From assembly GCA_002238865.1 (NCBI GenBank), contig MPNE01000020.1:1-64000 (forward strand): a stretch of 64,000 nt of DNA. The letters are read 5' to 3'. A program made the translations under genes and the position numbers. Within the stretch, counting starts at the first letter, position 1, and the number at the start of each line of letters is the position of its first letter. The DNA is from Gemmatimonadetes bacterium bin94 (GTDB lineage: Bacteria > Gemmatimonadota > Gemmatimonadetes > Longimicrobiales > Gaopeijiaceae). The notes under the pieces were generated by a model. That model was given only the letters and a program-made list of their open reading frames with translations. It was not told the DNA's origin and searched no databases. Of this stretch, positions 44,624-54,429 are shown piece by piece.

Positions 44624-46243
44624 ATGCGCTCAGTCGCCCGCGCCGTCGTCTTGGCGTTCGCCTTCATCACCCTCATTCCCCCACTGACCCACGCCCAGGA
44701 CCTCGACGACCTGAAGGACGAAGTCCTCGGCATGGTCGAGGCCCGCGCCAAGCAGGTGCAGGAGATCGTCGACATGCTCTTCTCGTTCGGCGAACTGGGC
44801 ATGCAGGAATTCGAGACCCAACGCTACCTGACCGGCATGCTCGAAGAGGCCGGCTTTGAAATTGAACTGGGCGTCGCGGGGATGCCGAGCGCGTGGACCG
44901 CCCGCTGGTCCAACGGCACCGGGTCGCCGGTGATCGCGCTGGGATCCGACGTCGACGGGATCCCCCAGTCCAACCAGAAGCCCGGCGTCGGATACCGCGA
45001 ACCGATCATCTCGATGGCGCCGGGGCACGGAGAGGGACACAACTCCGGGCAGGCCGTGAACATCGTGGCCGCGCTCGCCGTCAAGGAACTCATGGAGCGC
45101 GAGAACATCTCGGGCACGCTGCTCATGTGGCCCGGAGTCGCCGAGGAGCAGCTCGGCTCGAAGGCCTACTTCGTGCGCGAAGGCGTCTTCGAGGGTGTGG
45201 ACGTGAACCTGTTCACCCACGTCAGCAACAACTTCGGCGTGTCGTGGGGACAGGGCGGCGGCAACGCGCTCATGTCCGTCCAGTACCGCTTCACCGGCGA
45301 GACCGCGCACTCCGCCGGCTCCCCGTGGCGGGGCCGCTCGGCACTCGACGCGGTGATGCTCATGGCGCAGGCGATCGAGTTCAAGCGCGAACACCTCATG
45401 CCCGCCTACCGGATCCACTACATCATCGTTGACGGCGGGGACCAGCCGAACGTTGTGCCCCAGACCGCGACGATCTGGTTCTTCTTCCGGGAGCGCGACT
45501 ACGACAACGTGGTGGAGATCTACCAGGCCGCGAACCGGATGGCCGAGGGCGCCGCCATGATGACCGACACGCAGATCGACACGATCATGACCGTCGGTTC
45601 GGCGTGGAGCCGGCACTTCAACAAGCCGGTGGCCGAAGCGACGTACGCGAACATCCAGCACGTCGGCCTGCCCGAGTGGGACGACGACGACGTTGCCCTG
45701 GCGAAGGGCATCCAGCGCGAACTGGGCAGCGAGGAGCGTGGGCTGGCCACCGAGCTCAACGACCTCTCGGGCCCGGTCGACCTGAGCCGTTCACTGGGCG
45801 GCGGCTCCGACGACATCGGAGACATCTCCTGGAACATGCCGACCGTAACCCTTCGCTTCCCGTCGAACGTGAGTGGCACGCCCGGACACAACTGGGCCAA
45901 CGGCATCGCGATGGCCACGCCGATCGCACACAAGGGGGCGGTCGCGGGCGCGAAGGTTCAGGCGCGCACCCTCCTGGATCTGCTGCTCGAAGAGGACCTG
46001 GTCACCGAGGCATGGACCTACTTCAACGACGTGCAGACCGCCGAGACCACCTACACCCCGTTCATCACCCCCGAGGACCAGCCCGCGATCTGGCTGAACG
46101 CCGACATCATGCAGCGGTGGAAGCCCGAACTGGAGAAGTACTACTACGATCCTTCACGCTTCGGCTCGTACCTGGAGCAGCTGGGGATCGAGTACCCGAC
46201 GGTGCGCACCCGGCCGGTCAGCGAGGACAAAGAGGGCGGCTGA
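44624..46243 (+). CDS. M20-family amidohydrolase (AbgB-like), exported
   Basis: Dinuclear-metal peptidase/amidohydrolase related to p-aminobenzoyl-glutamate hydrolase subunit B, 539 residues with a signal peptide (cleavage near LTHAQ-DL). Metal-site segments: ALGSDVDGIPQ, APGHGEGHNSGQAVN and VAEEQLGSKAYF, then the lid domain with TGETAHSAGSPWRGRSALDAV and late PGHNWANGIAMA. In cytoplasmic relatives the second motif is usually GHGCGHN; here Glu replaces Cys. The 153-base gap upstream contains a TACCTT box 54 bases before the ATG. Confidence 0.82.
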   Translation: MRSVARAVVLAFAFITLIPPLTHAQDLDDLKDEVLGMVEARAKQVQEIVDMLFSFGELGMQEFETQRYLTGMLEEAGFEIELGVAGMPSAWTARWSNGTGSPVIALGSDVDGIPQSNQKPGVGYREPIISMAPGHGEGHNSGQAVNIVAALAVKELMERENISGTLLMWPGVAEEQLGSKAYFVREGVFEGVDVNLFTHVSNNFGVSWGQGGGNALMSVQYRFTGETAHSAGSPWRGRSALDAVMLMAQAIEFKREHLMPAYRIHYIIVDGGDQPNVVPQTATIWFFFRERDYDNVVEIYQAANRMAEGAAMMTDTQIDTIMTVGSAWSRHFNKPVAEATYANIQHVGLPEWDDDDVALAKGIQRELGSEERGLATELNDLSGPVDLSRSLGGGSDDIGDISWNMPTVTLRFPSNVSGTPGHNWANGIAMATPIAHKGAVAGAKVQARTLLDLLLEEDLVTEAWTYFNDVQTAETTYTPFITPEDQPAIWLNADIMQRWKPELEKYYYDPSRFGSYLEQLGIEYPTVRTRPVSEDKEGG

Positions 46244-46255
46244 ACCGTCATTTGG

Positions 46256-46299
46256 CCTGTTTGTCCGCCATTTCGGGGGGGAAATGGCGGACAAACAGG
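46256..46299. terminator. perfect 19-bp hairpin between convergent genes
   Basis: Left arm 46256-46274 (CCTGTTTGTCCGCCATTTC) and right arm 46281-46299 are exact reverse complements separated by six G residues. It begins 12 bases after the M20 gene stop and ends 34 bases before the stop of the convergent serine hydrolase. No long T-run follows on either side, so it may be a bidirectional terminator, an mRNA-stabilising element or a small repetitive palindrome. Confidence 0.65.
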
Positions 46300-46333
46300 G
46301 AGTGAGGCCCGAAAAACGAATCGTCCGCAGCCC

Positions 46334-47809
46334 CTACCGCACCTTCCGCGAGAAGTTTCCGTGCACGCTGTGGCTCTCGATCGCCCCCGATTCGTCCCGG
46401 TGGAAGATGTAGGCCTCGCCCAGTTCTCCGTCGTCGCGAATGCGCTGGAAGGTGTCATCGCCGGTTTGGCGCAGCTTGGTCATGGCCTCCATCGGATCGC
46501 TGCTCGGCACCCGGACCGCCACCAGGCTGTCGTCCCAGCGCAGAATGACCGTCTCGCCCCAGTTGGACTCGTAGAGCCCTTCGTATTCCGCGAGCGAAGC
46601 CGGGCGGGCCGTCGCGCGACCCGGGTCGTCCATGGCCGACTCCAGGGCGGGGCCCAGGATCGCGGCCATCTTCGACCACACGTCGTCCGGGCTGGCTCCC
46701 TGTGCGCTGACCATCACCACTCCGGCCAGCTTCTTCGCCGGGATCAACTGAAGCGTCGTCCGGAAACCGGGGCAGCTGCCGCCGTGACCGACCGTGCGCT
46801 GGTCGTTGCGCTCCGACACCGCGAAGCCGAGTCCCCACATGGTGTCGAAGTCGGGGTCGACCCAGTGGACGCGGTGCATTTCCCGTAGCGTGTTGGCACC
46901 AAGCACCTCGGCCCCGCCGTCTTCCAGAAGCCGGAACTGCCACGAAGCCAGGCGCGCCAGATCCTCGACGGTGGAGGCGAAGCCGGCCGCGGGAGCGATG
47001 CCACGGGCCTGGAAGAAGGTGGCCTTGTGACGCTGGCCATCGCGCCCCAGACGCGTGTAGCCCGTGGCGAAGCGGTCGCCCTTGTGCTCGGCGGGGATAT
47101 CCGTGTAGGTGTCGGACATGCCGAGCGGGTCCAGGATCCGGCTCCTCACGTACTCGTCGTACGTCATGCCCGACGCCTGCTCGACGAGCTGCCCCGCCAG
47201 CGCCATGCCGAGATTCGAATACTGGAAGTAGCGGGCGCCCGGGTAGAGCGTCTCCTGATCGGAGAGCCCGTCGATGATCTCCTCCCGGGTCGGGAACGGG
47301 AAATCGGGGCCGGTCCAGTACGGTTGGGCCGACTCGCGGGGGAGCCCGGAAGAGTGGGTCAGGATCCCCTCGACCGTGACGTCCGGCCCGTCGGGATACG
47401 CCTGCTCGAGGTCGAACCAGGGCAACAGGTCGGACACGGAGTCGTCGAGCCGCAGCTTGCCCTCATCGCGCTGCTGCATGACCCCGATCGAGGTGAACAG
47501 CTTCGAGATCGAGCAGATCGAGTACATGGTCGAAGGGGTCGCGGCGACGCCGGCGTCCGGGTGCGCGTACCCGTAGCCCTTGGCCCAAACGAGGTCCTGG
47601 TCGTGTACGAGACCCACCGAAACAGCCGGGATCTTCTCGTAGTCCATCTTGGCGTCGAGCCAGGCCTCGAAGAGGTCGACGGCTTGCTGGAAGCGGGGGT
47701 CGCGCGTGGGGTCGCCCGATTGGGCGCAGCCGGCCGTGGGAGCGAGGAAGAGGACCAGGAGCGAAAGGAGGGCGAAGGTTCGGGATCGGGGGCGGAGTGG
47801 GCGCTTCAT
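46334..47809 (-). CDS. class C beta-lactamase-family serine hydrolase, exported
   Basis: 491 residues with a signal peptide (LLSLLVLFLAPTAGC, also a lipobox). The catalytic motifs are YSICSISKLF (Ser-x-x-Lys), QYSNLGMAL (Tyr-Ser-Asn) and GHGGSCPGF (HGG). A C-terminal beta domain (SLAEYEGLYESNWGETVILRW) follows, resembling lipocalin-like tails of this family. Such enzymes hydrolyse D-amino-acid peptides or esters; the substrate is not evident. A second such hydrolase lies at 7725-8873. Confidence 0.88.
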   Translation of the reverse strand: MKRPLRPRSRTFALLSLLVLFLAPTAGCAQSGDPTRDPRFQQAVDLFEAWLDAKMDYEKIPAVSVGLVHDQDLVWAKGYGYAHPDAGVAATPSTMYSICSISKLFTSIGVMQQRDEGKLRLDDSVSDLLPWFDLEQAYPDGPDVTVEGILTHSSGLPRESAQPYWTGPDFPFPTREEIIDGLSDQETLYPGARYFQYSNLGMALAGQLVEQASGMTYDEYVRSRILDPLGMSDTYTDIPAEHKGDRFATGYTRLGRDGQRHKATFFQARGIAPAAGFASTVEDLARLASWQFRLLEDGGAEVLGANTLREMHRVHWVDPDFDTMWGLGFAVSERNDQRTVGHGGSCPGFRTTLQLIPAKKLAGVVMVSAQGASPDDVWSKMAAILGPALESAMDDPGRATARPASLAEYEGLYESNWGETVILRWDDSLVAVRVPSSDPMEAMTKLRQTGDDTFQRIRDDGELGEAYIFHRDESGAIESHSVHGNFSRKVR

Positions 47810-47890
47810 GCGACCTCCATGGCGCGGGACGGGTGAAAGGCGTGGGGACCGGCGCGGACGGAAGGCTGCACCATGCCACCTGCTCGCAGT

Positions 47891-48931
47891 CTACGGCGTC
47901 AGCCGCCTTGCCACCACTGTCTGCACCCCGAGTTCGTCCGTCTCGATGAACGCCAGCAATCCGTTGGGGCCGAACGCGGCCGGCATGGGCGTGTCGGCGG
48001 GGTAACTCCCCAGATACCGACCATCGGAGGTCAGCATCCGGTCCGTCATCGGCTTCGGGAGAATTGGGCGGGTCAGAACGCGCTCCAGTCTCCCGTCGGG
48101 ACCAACCAGCTTGATCCGATACCCTGACGAATCCGAAAAGGCTACACCGCCCCCGGGGAGCGCTCCAACAAGCAGCGGCGGCGTCAGCCTTCGTTCCCGA
48201 TATGATCCGTTCGGAGCCAGGAAACGCACTTGTGCAAGCTCCGCCGTCCATGCTTCGGCGATGGTGTCGGTTCGGACCCTGTCGTCGCCCAGGACGAGTC
48301 GGACAACCGGCCGTGTGGCGACCCTCGTGTTCGCGTTGCGGATCCCCGCCAAAGCCGCCGCTATGGACACCGAGCGCACCGTTCCGTTCGGAACCAGGGT
48401 TGTACCCCCCGCTTCCACGTCAAGCCCCGGCATGAAGCTGTGATCGCCCGGCAAACGAACAAGGCGTTCGATCGCGCCCTCGGAATCGAAGATGTGGAAG
48501 CCGTTCCTCTGCCAGTCGAAGACGACCGCCCGACCGTCTGCCGCGACGCCGATCCATCTGGCCTCCTCGAACTCGCCCGGCCCCTCGCCCGCCCGTCCGT
48601 ACTCGCGAACGCGTTGACCGTCCACGCTCACGACAAAGGCACGCGCCGCCTGCCCGTCCAGGATGTGAAGATTGCCCACCGCGTCGAAATCCAGGCCCGC
48701 GATCATCCCGAACTGCTGCCACTCGGGCCCATCGATCGCCCCGACCCGGTACACCTCCTCGAAGTCGGAGTCGAGCCACCGGTCCTCCGCGGGGAGCTCG
48801 AAGACCTGCTGGGCCGCCACAGGAGTCCATGCCAAGGCGTGGGCGGCACCAACCACGAACAGACAAATCGACTGTATAGAATACTTTACATAATGTAAAC
48901 TACACATGACTTTGTCAGTCATTCCGAACAC
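47891..48931 (-). CDS. 6-bladed beta-propeller protein, paralogue 1 (shortened)
   Basis: First of three tandem paralogues. Shared landmarks: [20 protein letters not shown]-type opening, [52 protein letters not shown] and the ending [20 protein letters not shown]. It lacks about 100 residues present in the other two: MTDRM is joined directly to LTSDGRY, removing the helical insert and the EVPVV...IWVQR blade. The start is uncertain: GTG 48931 or ATG 48907 (MCSLHYV); neither has a clear ribosome site and the region is AT-rich with a palindrome. Probably periplasmic. Confidence 0.75.
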   Translation of the reverse strand: MFGMTDKVMCSLHYVKYSIQSICLFVVGAAHALAWTPVAAQQVFELPAEDRWLDSDFEEVYRVGAIDGPEWQQFGMIAGLDFDAVGNLHILDGQAARAFVVSVDGQRVREYGRAGEGPGEFEEARWIGVAADGRAVVFDWQRNGFHIFDSEGAIERLVRLPGDHSFMPGLDVEAGGTTLVPNGTVRSVSIAAALAGIRNANTRVATRPVVRLVLGDDRVRTDTIAEAWTAELAQVRFLAPNGSYRERRLTPPLLVGALPGGGVAFSDSSGYRIKLVGPDGRLERVLTRPILPKPMTDRMLTSDGRYLGSYPADTPMPAAFGPNGLLAFIETDELGVQTVVARRLTP

Positions 48932-48951
48932 CCGCGTCGATCAGACTCGGC

Positions 48952-50278
48952 TCAATTCATTTGATTCCGTTGCCGCGTCACCCGCCTCACCACCACCGTC
49001 TGCAACCCCAGTTCGTCGGCTTCCATGAACGCCACCAGCCCGCCCGGCCCGAAGGCGTCGGGCATGACGGTGCCGCTCGGGTAGCTCCCCGGATACCGAC
49101 CGTCCATGGTGAGCACATCGATCGGACCGTCGCTCACAGGCTCGTCACCCCTTCTCCGGACCCATATGTCCCCGTCCCACGTTGTGCGCAGGTCTTGAAC
49201 CACCGGGACTTCGGCGGCGGCAGGCAGCGCCTCCAGAAACAGACGCCTCGACCTCTTCAGACCCTCCCGCATCTGATCGTCGACGACACCCTGCACGGTG
49301 TTGCCGGTCCGCCCGTCCATGATGGTCCTCGGACTCCTGGACGCAGCGGCCTGATCCGCATACTCCTCGAGCTGACGCTCCACCTCGGCCTCCAGGATCC
49401 GATCGGTCACGGGCTCGGGGTGGAAGGGACGAGTCAGCACTCGGGAGACCATGCCCTCGGGGGTTGCGAGCTTGACCGCGTACGCGGAAGAATCGGAGAA
49501 CGCCACGCTTCCACCCGGGAGCGTACCCACGAGCAGCGCAGGATCGAAGGTGCGTGGAGGCGGAGTCTGGTCCCCGGTTCCGATGCTGCGCCCACCCACG
49601 CGGAACTCGACGACACCGGCGGACGGCGGGGCCCACGCTTCGACGATCGTATCCCTCACAACCCTGTCGCCCCCGAGCCCGAATCCGATCACCGGTCGCG
49701 TTGACGCCCATCCGTCCCCGTCCGCACTGCGACCGCCACCGATGACCGCCAGGATTCCCGACAGGACAACCGCCGAACCGCCGGTTCGATCCGGGTACAG
49801 CCGGCCCGCGAATCCCAGCAGATCGTCACCCAAGCGTACGCTGCGGGCGAACCGGCCATCGCTGCCGTAGACGTGAAACGCGCGCTGACCGGTGTCGCCC
49901 ACCACCACGGTCCCGTCCAACATGACCGCGAGGCTCCTTGGGAATCTGAACTCCCCGGGACCATCGCCGGCCCTTCCAAGGGCTCCCCCAAAGCCGCCCC
50001 CCGGGTCGACGACCACGACCCTCATCGAATAGGTGTCCAGGAGGTAGAGGTTGCCGGCCGCATCGAAGGCGACCTGGTGTATCCTCCCGAACTGCTCCCA
50101 CTCCTCCCCGGCGGCGGACCCGACGCGGTAGACCTCCTCGAAGTCGGCGTCCAGCCACTCGTCCTCCGCGGGGAGTTGGATGACCTCCTGCGCGGCCGCG
50201 AGAAACGGGGACCATCAAGCAGGTCAACAGGGCCAATGTGCTTCTCAACGCTCGTACCTCCGGATCGAGTGAAATCAT
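48952..50278 (-). CDS. 6-bladed beta-propeller protein, paralogue 2 (frameshifted)
   Basis: The ATG at 50278, with AAGGAGCGC before it, opens a signal peptide ([13 protein letters not shown]) that runs into the wrong frame at a run of four G (plus strand 50207-50210). Deleting one base there gives [16 protein letters not shown] joined to [20 protein letters not shown], the normal family start. From there the frame is open to 48952 with propeller motifs ([27 protein letters not shown], ending [12 protein letters not shown]). So this is one gene split by a one-base insertion, either natural or a sequencing error. If real, only an internal ATG at 50025 could start translation, losing the first blade. 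Confidence 0.75.
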
Positions 50279-50298
50279 GCGCTCCTTCTTGCAATCGG

Positions 50299-51594
50299 TC
50301 ACCTCACGGCAGGCGGCAGCCGCCTCACCACCACCATTTCCACATCGAACTCGTCCCGCTCAATGAACGCCGCCAGTCCGTTGGGGCCGAATGCGGACGG
50401 GATGGCCGACGCTCCGGCGGGATAGCTGCCGAGATACCGGCCCGCGGCTGTCAGCACGTCGATCGGACCGTCGCTGAGGGGGTCGTCCCCACCCCGCTGA
50501 ACCCAGATCGTACCTCCCCAACCCGTCTGCACACCGCGAACAACGGGGACTTCTTCATTGAATTCCATCGTCTCGACCAGTTCGCGGCGGGATTCCAGGA
50601 CGCGGCCCATCATTGCACCTATGCGTTCGGACACCCCCGCCGCCCTCCTGGACGCGTCGGACGCGTATTCTTCCTCCAGCCGCAGCTGGCGTTTCCTTTC
50701 CGCTTCCCGGACGCGATCGGTGACGGGTTGGGGCCGGAACGGCCGAGTCAGGATGCGCAATATGGCGCCCTCGGAGCCAGTCACCCTGATGCCGTAGGCA
50801 GACGAATCCGAGAACGCCACGCCACCCCCCGGAAGCGCGCCCACGAACAGGCTGGGCGCAAGCGCCAGGGCTTCGGAACCGAGCCAAACGACACCGTTGC
50901 TCGCCCGGCGCTGGGCGGTCTGCGCCGGTGGAGCCATCCATGCCTGGGCAATCGTATCCGTCGCCACTTCGTCGCCGCTCAGACTGAGGCGCGTTACCGG
51001 GCGCGAATGTCGTCCGGGCTCATCCGTTTCAAGCCCCGCCAACAGGTTGAGGGACACCGAACCCACGGATCCATTGGGAATGACGAAATCACCGGTCCCC
51101 GCAAGATCCAGATCGGGCATGTTGGTCATGAGTCCACCTCCCGGCATGCGCACGGTCCGGACAACCTGCCCACCCGGGTCGAAGATGTGGAACGCACTGT
51201 GCTCCCTGTCGAAGACCATTGCCTGCCCGTCGGCCATGACCACGATCTGGTTCGCGGCACGGAACTCGCCGGGGCCGTCCCCCGCCCGCCCGTACTCGCG
51301 GAGCCGGCTGCCGTCCGGAGCCACGACAACGACACGTGACGCCTGTCCGTCGAGCACGTGGAGGTTGCCGGCACCGTCAAAATCCAGGCTCGCGATCCTG
51401 ACGAACTGCTCCCACTCCTCCCCGGCCACCGATCCGACCCGGTAGACCTCCTCGAAATCAGCGGCGAGCCACTCGTCTTCGGCGGGGAGTTGGATGACCT
51501 CCTGGGCACCCGCCGAGCCTGCCAGCAGCGACCAACCCAACACGATCGCGAACCCGACGAATCTCCTGCTCGTTCCCCGCAGCCTTTCGCTCAT
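50299..51594 (-). CDS. 6-bladed beta-propeller protein, paralogue 3 (intact)
   Basis: Intact member of the tandem set, about 431 residues. Signal peptide ([18 protein letters not shown]), then [41 protein letters not shown]-type [34 protein letters not shown], a charged helical insert ([20 protein letters not shown]) and a last blade with [20 protein letters not shown]. The repeat of lowest blades resembles NHL/6-bladed propeller lipoproteins of Bacteroidota. Function unknown. Followed by 20 bases, then paralogue 2. Confidence 0.82.
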   Translation of the reverse strand: MSERLRGTSRRFVGFAIVLGWSLLAGSAGAQEVIQLPAEDEWLAADFEEVYRVGSVAGEEWEQFVRIASLDFDGAGNLHVLDGQASRVVVVAPDGSRLREYGRAGDGPGEFRAANQIVVMADGQAMVFDREHSAFHIFDPGGQVVRTVRMPGGGLMTNMPDLDLAGTGDFVIPNGSVGSVSLNLLAGLETDEPGRHSRPVTRLSLSGDEVATDTIAQAWMAPPAQTAQRRASNGVVWLGSEALALAPSLFVGALPGGGVAFSDSSAYGIRVTGSEGAILRILTRPFRPQPVTDRVREAERKRQLRLEEEYASDASRRAAGVSERIGAMMGRVLESRRELVETMEFNEEVPVVRGVQTGWGGTIWVQRGGDDPLSDGPIDVLTAAGRYLGSYPAGASAIPSAFGPNGLAAFIERDEFDVEMVVVRRLPPAVR

Positions 51595-51614
51595 TTCGCC
51601 GTGGCTCTCCTCTG

Positions 51615-53015
51615 TCAGTTTGAAGCGGACGGACCCTCCTCTTCCCCCGACACATCCCCCTTTTGACTGCCGAGCCGCGATGAAAGTTCCCGGTACAGCG
51701 CCCCCAGACCCCACGCCGCTCCGATCACGATCAGCAGCAGCAGCACCCACCTGAGAACCGCCGCTCCAAACGCCGCATCCATCATGGTACGACGAAATTC
51801 GTAGAATGTCAAAGCGCTCCACCGTTCGGCCATCCAGTGCCAGCTGGTGTGGGCCACCAGCGCCGAGACGAGGATGCTCCCGGTCCGCTCCGCCATCACT
51901 TTCGAGAACAGAAACGCCAGCCCCGGTACCATGAAGAGGAGGACGAAGAGCTGGCCGAGTTCCACACCCAGGTTGAAGCCAAGGAGCGATGTGAAGAGGT
52001 GCGAGCCTGCGAACTGCAGCGACTCCCGGAGCTGAAAGGAGAAGCCGAAGCCGTGCACCAGGCCGAAGCCGAACGCCCACATCCATCGCCGCTTGAGCGT
52101 CCGCCCGACGATGTTCTCGAGCGCCATGAAAACGATCGAAACCGCGATCAGCATCTCGATGAGCGGAGGGAACCAGAGCGCATTGGGGGCGAGGCCCATC
52201 ACCGACGCCACCAGGGTGATCGAGTGGGCCACGGTGAAGGCCGTGACGACTTTCACGAGCGGCCAGAAGCGCCGGAGCGGGATCACCAGGCAGAGCAGGA
52301 ACAGGAGGTGGTCGATCCCGTCCAGGATGTGGGCAAAGCCGAGCACGACGAAGCGCAGCAGTGCCTGGTGCCACCTGGGGTCGAGCCGCACGCGCCCCGG
52401 GTTGCTCTGGTACTGGAAGACCCTCTCCGCCCCATCCGGGGTTACGAACCGCAGCACGGTGGTGGTGCGGATCCCCAGGTGAGCCCACGCGGGATCGATC
52501 GAGAAGCGCGAGTCGACGGACTCGATGGGGGTGCTCAACACGACGTCCAGCATGGCCTGTTCCAAGACCAGATCGATGCCGGAGGGGAGCGGGGGGGCGG
52601 AAATGTGGGCCACGGCCCGGTCATAGTCGGCAAACGAGGGGTCGGACGGAAGCGAGATCCTTGCCGCGGTCACGACCGGCGCGGGAAGGCGCGCGGACTC
52701 CTCGTAGAGGGTCACGTAGCCGGCGATCCACAGCGCCGCCTGATCCGTCAACATCGGGGTGGCCCCCTCGACGTCGACGTAGCCCGGACCTCGAACGGGG
52801 AAGTCCACGTCCCGCATCGACGTGAGTGGAACACGCACCACAAGCCGGAGCGCCCCGGCTTCGGCCTTGACGAACGCCCGCACGATCACGTCGGCGGGGA
52901 TTTCGTGGGGTGCCGGCGCGTTGGCGGGTCCCGAACCTCCCGCAGGCGACACGAGCATCCAGAACCCGGCCGCCAGCGCGAGGACCGCGCCGAGTGGCAT
53001 CCTCCGTGCTTTCAT
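51615..53015 (-). CDS. HupE/UreJ-family membrane protein
   Basis: 466 residues. Signal segment, then a long extracytoplasmic N-terminal domain (about residues 35-215, beta-rich), followed by seven transmembrane helices of the HupE/UreJ_2 type with conserved His motifs [28 protein letters not shown] and [12 protein letters not shown], and [10 protein letters not shown]. Relatives are proposed nickel/cobalt permeases or accessory proteins, but the domain fusion here has no assigned substrate. Ends with an acidic tail ([10 protein letters not shown]). Same direction as the propeller genes downstream, with a 20-base gap. Confidence 0.8.
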   Translation of the reverse strand: MKARRMPLGAVLALAAGFWMLVSPAGGSGPANAPAPHEIPADVIVRAFVKAEAGALRLVVRVPLTSMRDVDFPVRGPGYVDVEGATPMLTDQAALWIAGYVTLYEESARLPAPVVTAARISLPSDPSFADYDRAVAHISAPPLPSGIDLVLEQAMLDVVLSTPIESVDSRFSIDPAWAHLGIRTTTVLRFVTPDGAERVFQYQSNPGRVRLDPRWHQALLRFVVLGFAHILDGIDHLLFLLCLVIPLRRFWPLVKVVTAFTVAHSITLVASVMGLAPNALWFPPLIEMLIAVSIVFMALENIVGRTLKRRWMWAFGFGLVHGFGFSFQLRESLQFAGSHLFTSLLGFNLGVELGQLFVLLFMVPGLAFLFSKVMAERTGSILVSALVAHTSWHWMAERWSALTFYEFRRTMMDAAFGAAVLRWVLLLLIVIGAAWGLGALYRELSSRLGSQKGDVSGEEEGPSASN

Positions 53016-53184
53016 CCAATCATCTCCGACAAGAGCTCATGCGGCGCCCCGCTTGCCCGGGGATCGGGGGTTGCGCGGCGCCTCGGACCCCAACCCTGAA
53101 CCCCCAGCCCTTGGCTGACAAGCGGTTGAACCCGTACTTTGCCCCAAATCGTCTTTTCGCCCGTCCCACCAAGGGAGCTCTCAA

Positions 53185-54360
53185 ATGAAGCGCAACCAGC
53201 TTCTTGTCGCGGTTCTGGTGCTGGCCGTCGTGGTCATCTATTTCGCTCAGGATCGCCTCCAGACCGCCTCGGCCAACGCGGTCGAAGCCCCGATGTTCGA
53301 AGTCGATCCCTTCTGGCCGCAGCAGTTGCCGGATCACTGGGTGCTCGGGTCGACGATCGGGGTCGGAGTGGACTCCCGCGACCACGTGTTCATCGTCCAC
53401 CGGGGCAACCTCACCGAACGGACCGAAGGCGGCGCCGACGCCGACCCGCCGATCGGCGAATGCTGCCGGGCGGCGCCACCCGTGCTTGAGTTCGATCCCG
53501 AGGGCAACCTCGTCAATTCCTGGGGAGGCCCCTCCGACGATTATGTGTGGCCCGCGTCGAACCACGGGATCACCGTCGACCACATGGACAACATCTGGAT
53601 CGGCGGGAACGGGCCGAATGACACCCACGTCCTCAAGTTCTCTCGCGACGGCGAATTCCTGGCCTCGTACGGCGAGCCGGAGGCCGGTCCGGCGGACAGC
53701 AACAGTGAAACGCGCTTCAACCGGGTCGCGAAGCTGGCCTTCGACGGAGAAGCCAACGAGGCCTACCTCGCGGACGGCTACGGCGGCCGCCGCGTCGCGG
53801 TGCTGGACGCGTCGACGGGTGCCTTCAAGCGCTACTGGGGCGCGTACGGAAACGAGCCGGACGACACCCGGACCCCTCCCTACGATCCGGACGCCCCGCT
53901 CATCCAGCAGTTCCGCACACCGGTGCACTGCGCCGAGCCCTCGCTCGACGGCTTCGTGTACGTGTGCGACCGGCCCAACGACCGGGTCCAGGTATTCCGC
54001 AAGGACGGGACCTTTGTCGACGAGGTGCGGATCGCGCCGCGCACCCTGGGAGACGGGTCGACGTGGGACATCGCTTTCTCCCGCGACGCCGAGCAGAGGT
54101 ACATGTACGTGGCCGACGGGAAGAACATGAAGGTGTACGTCATGGACAGGCTGAACCTGGAAATCCTCACCAGCTTCGGTGACGGAGGGCGCCAGCCCGG
54201 GCTCTTCTTCGCGGTCCACAGCATCGCAACGGACTCGCAGGGCAACATCTATACGACCGAGACCTATGAGGGGAAGCGGGTGCAGAAGTTCGTCTACAAG
54301 GGCATGGGACCCGTGACGGCGATGGACCAGGGCGCACCCTGGCCGACAGGCAACGAGTAA
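53185..54360 (+). CDS. NHL-repeat 6-bladed beta-propeller, exported
   Basis: 391 residues. One N-terminal hydrophobic helix (LLVAVLVLAVVVIYFA) anchors or exports it. NHL-type blades follow: STIGVGVDSRDHVFIVHRG, NHGITVDHMDNIWIGGN, HVLKFSRDGEFLASYG, DGFVYVCDRPNDRVQVF and IATDSQGNIYTTETYEGKR. The sequence resembles the peptidyl-alpha-hydroxyglycine lyase-like propellers annotated in Acidobacteriota and Gemmatimonadota; catalytic activity is unproven. ATG at 53185 follows AAGGGAGCTC. A TACTTT box lies 45 bases upstream. Confidence 0.8.
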   Translation: MKRNQLLVAVLVLAVVVIYFAQDRLQTASANAVEAPMFEVDPFWPQQLPDHWVLGSTIGVGVDSRDHVFIVHRGNLTERTEGGADADPPIGECCRAAPPVLEFDPEGNLVNSWGGPSDDYVWPASNHGITVDHMDNIWIGGNGPNDTHVLKFSRDGEFLASYGEPEAGPADSNSETRFNRVAKLAFDGEANEAYLADGYGGRRVAVLDASTGAFKRYWGAYGNEPDDTRTPPYDPDAPLIQQFRTPVHCAEPSLDGFVYVCDRPNDRVQVFRKDGTFVDEVRIAPRTLGDGSTWDIAFSRDAEQRYMYVADGKNMKVYVMDRLNLEILTSFGDGGRQPGLFFAVHSIATDSQGNIYTTETYEGKRVQKFVYKGMGPVTAMDQGAPWPTGNE

Positions 54361-54429
54361 CACGGACATATGAGGCAAACCCGGATGTGAAGCGGGGACC
54401 GGACACCAGCAGACAGGAGCTGTGAGACC

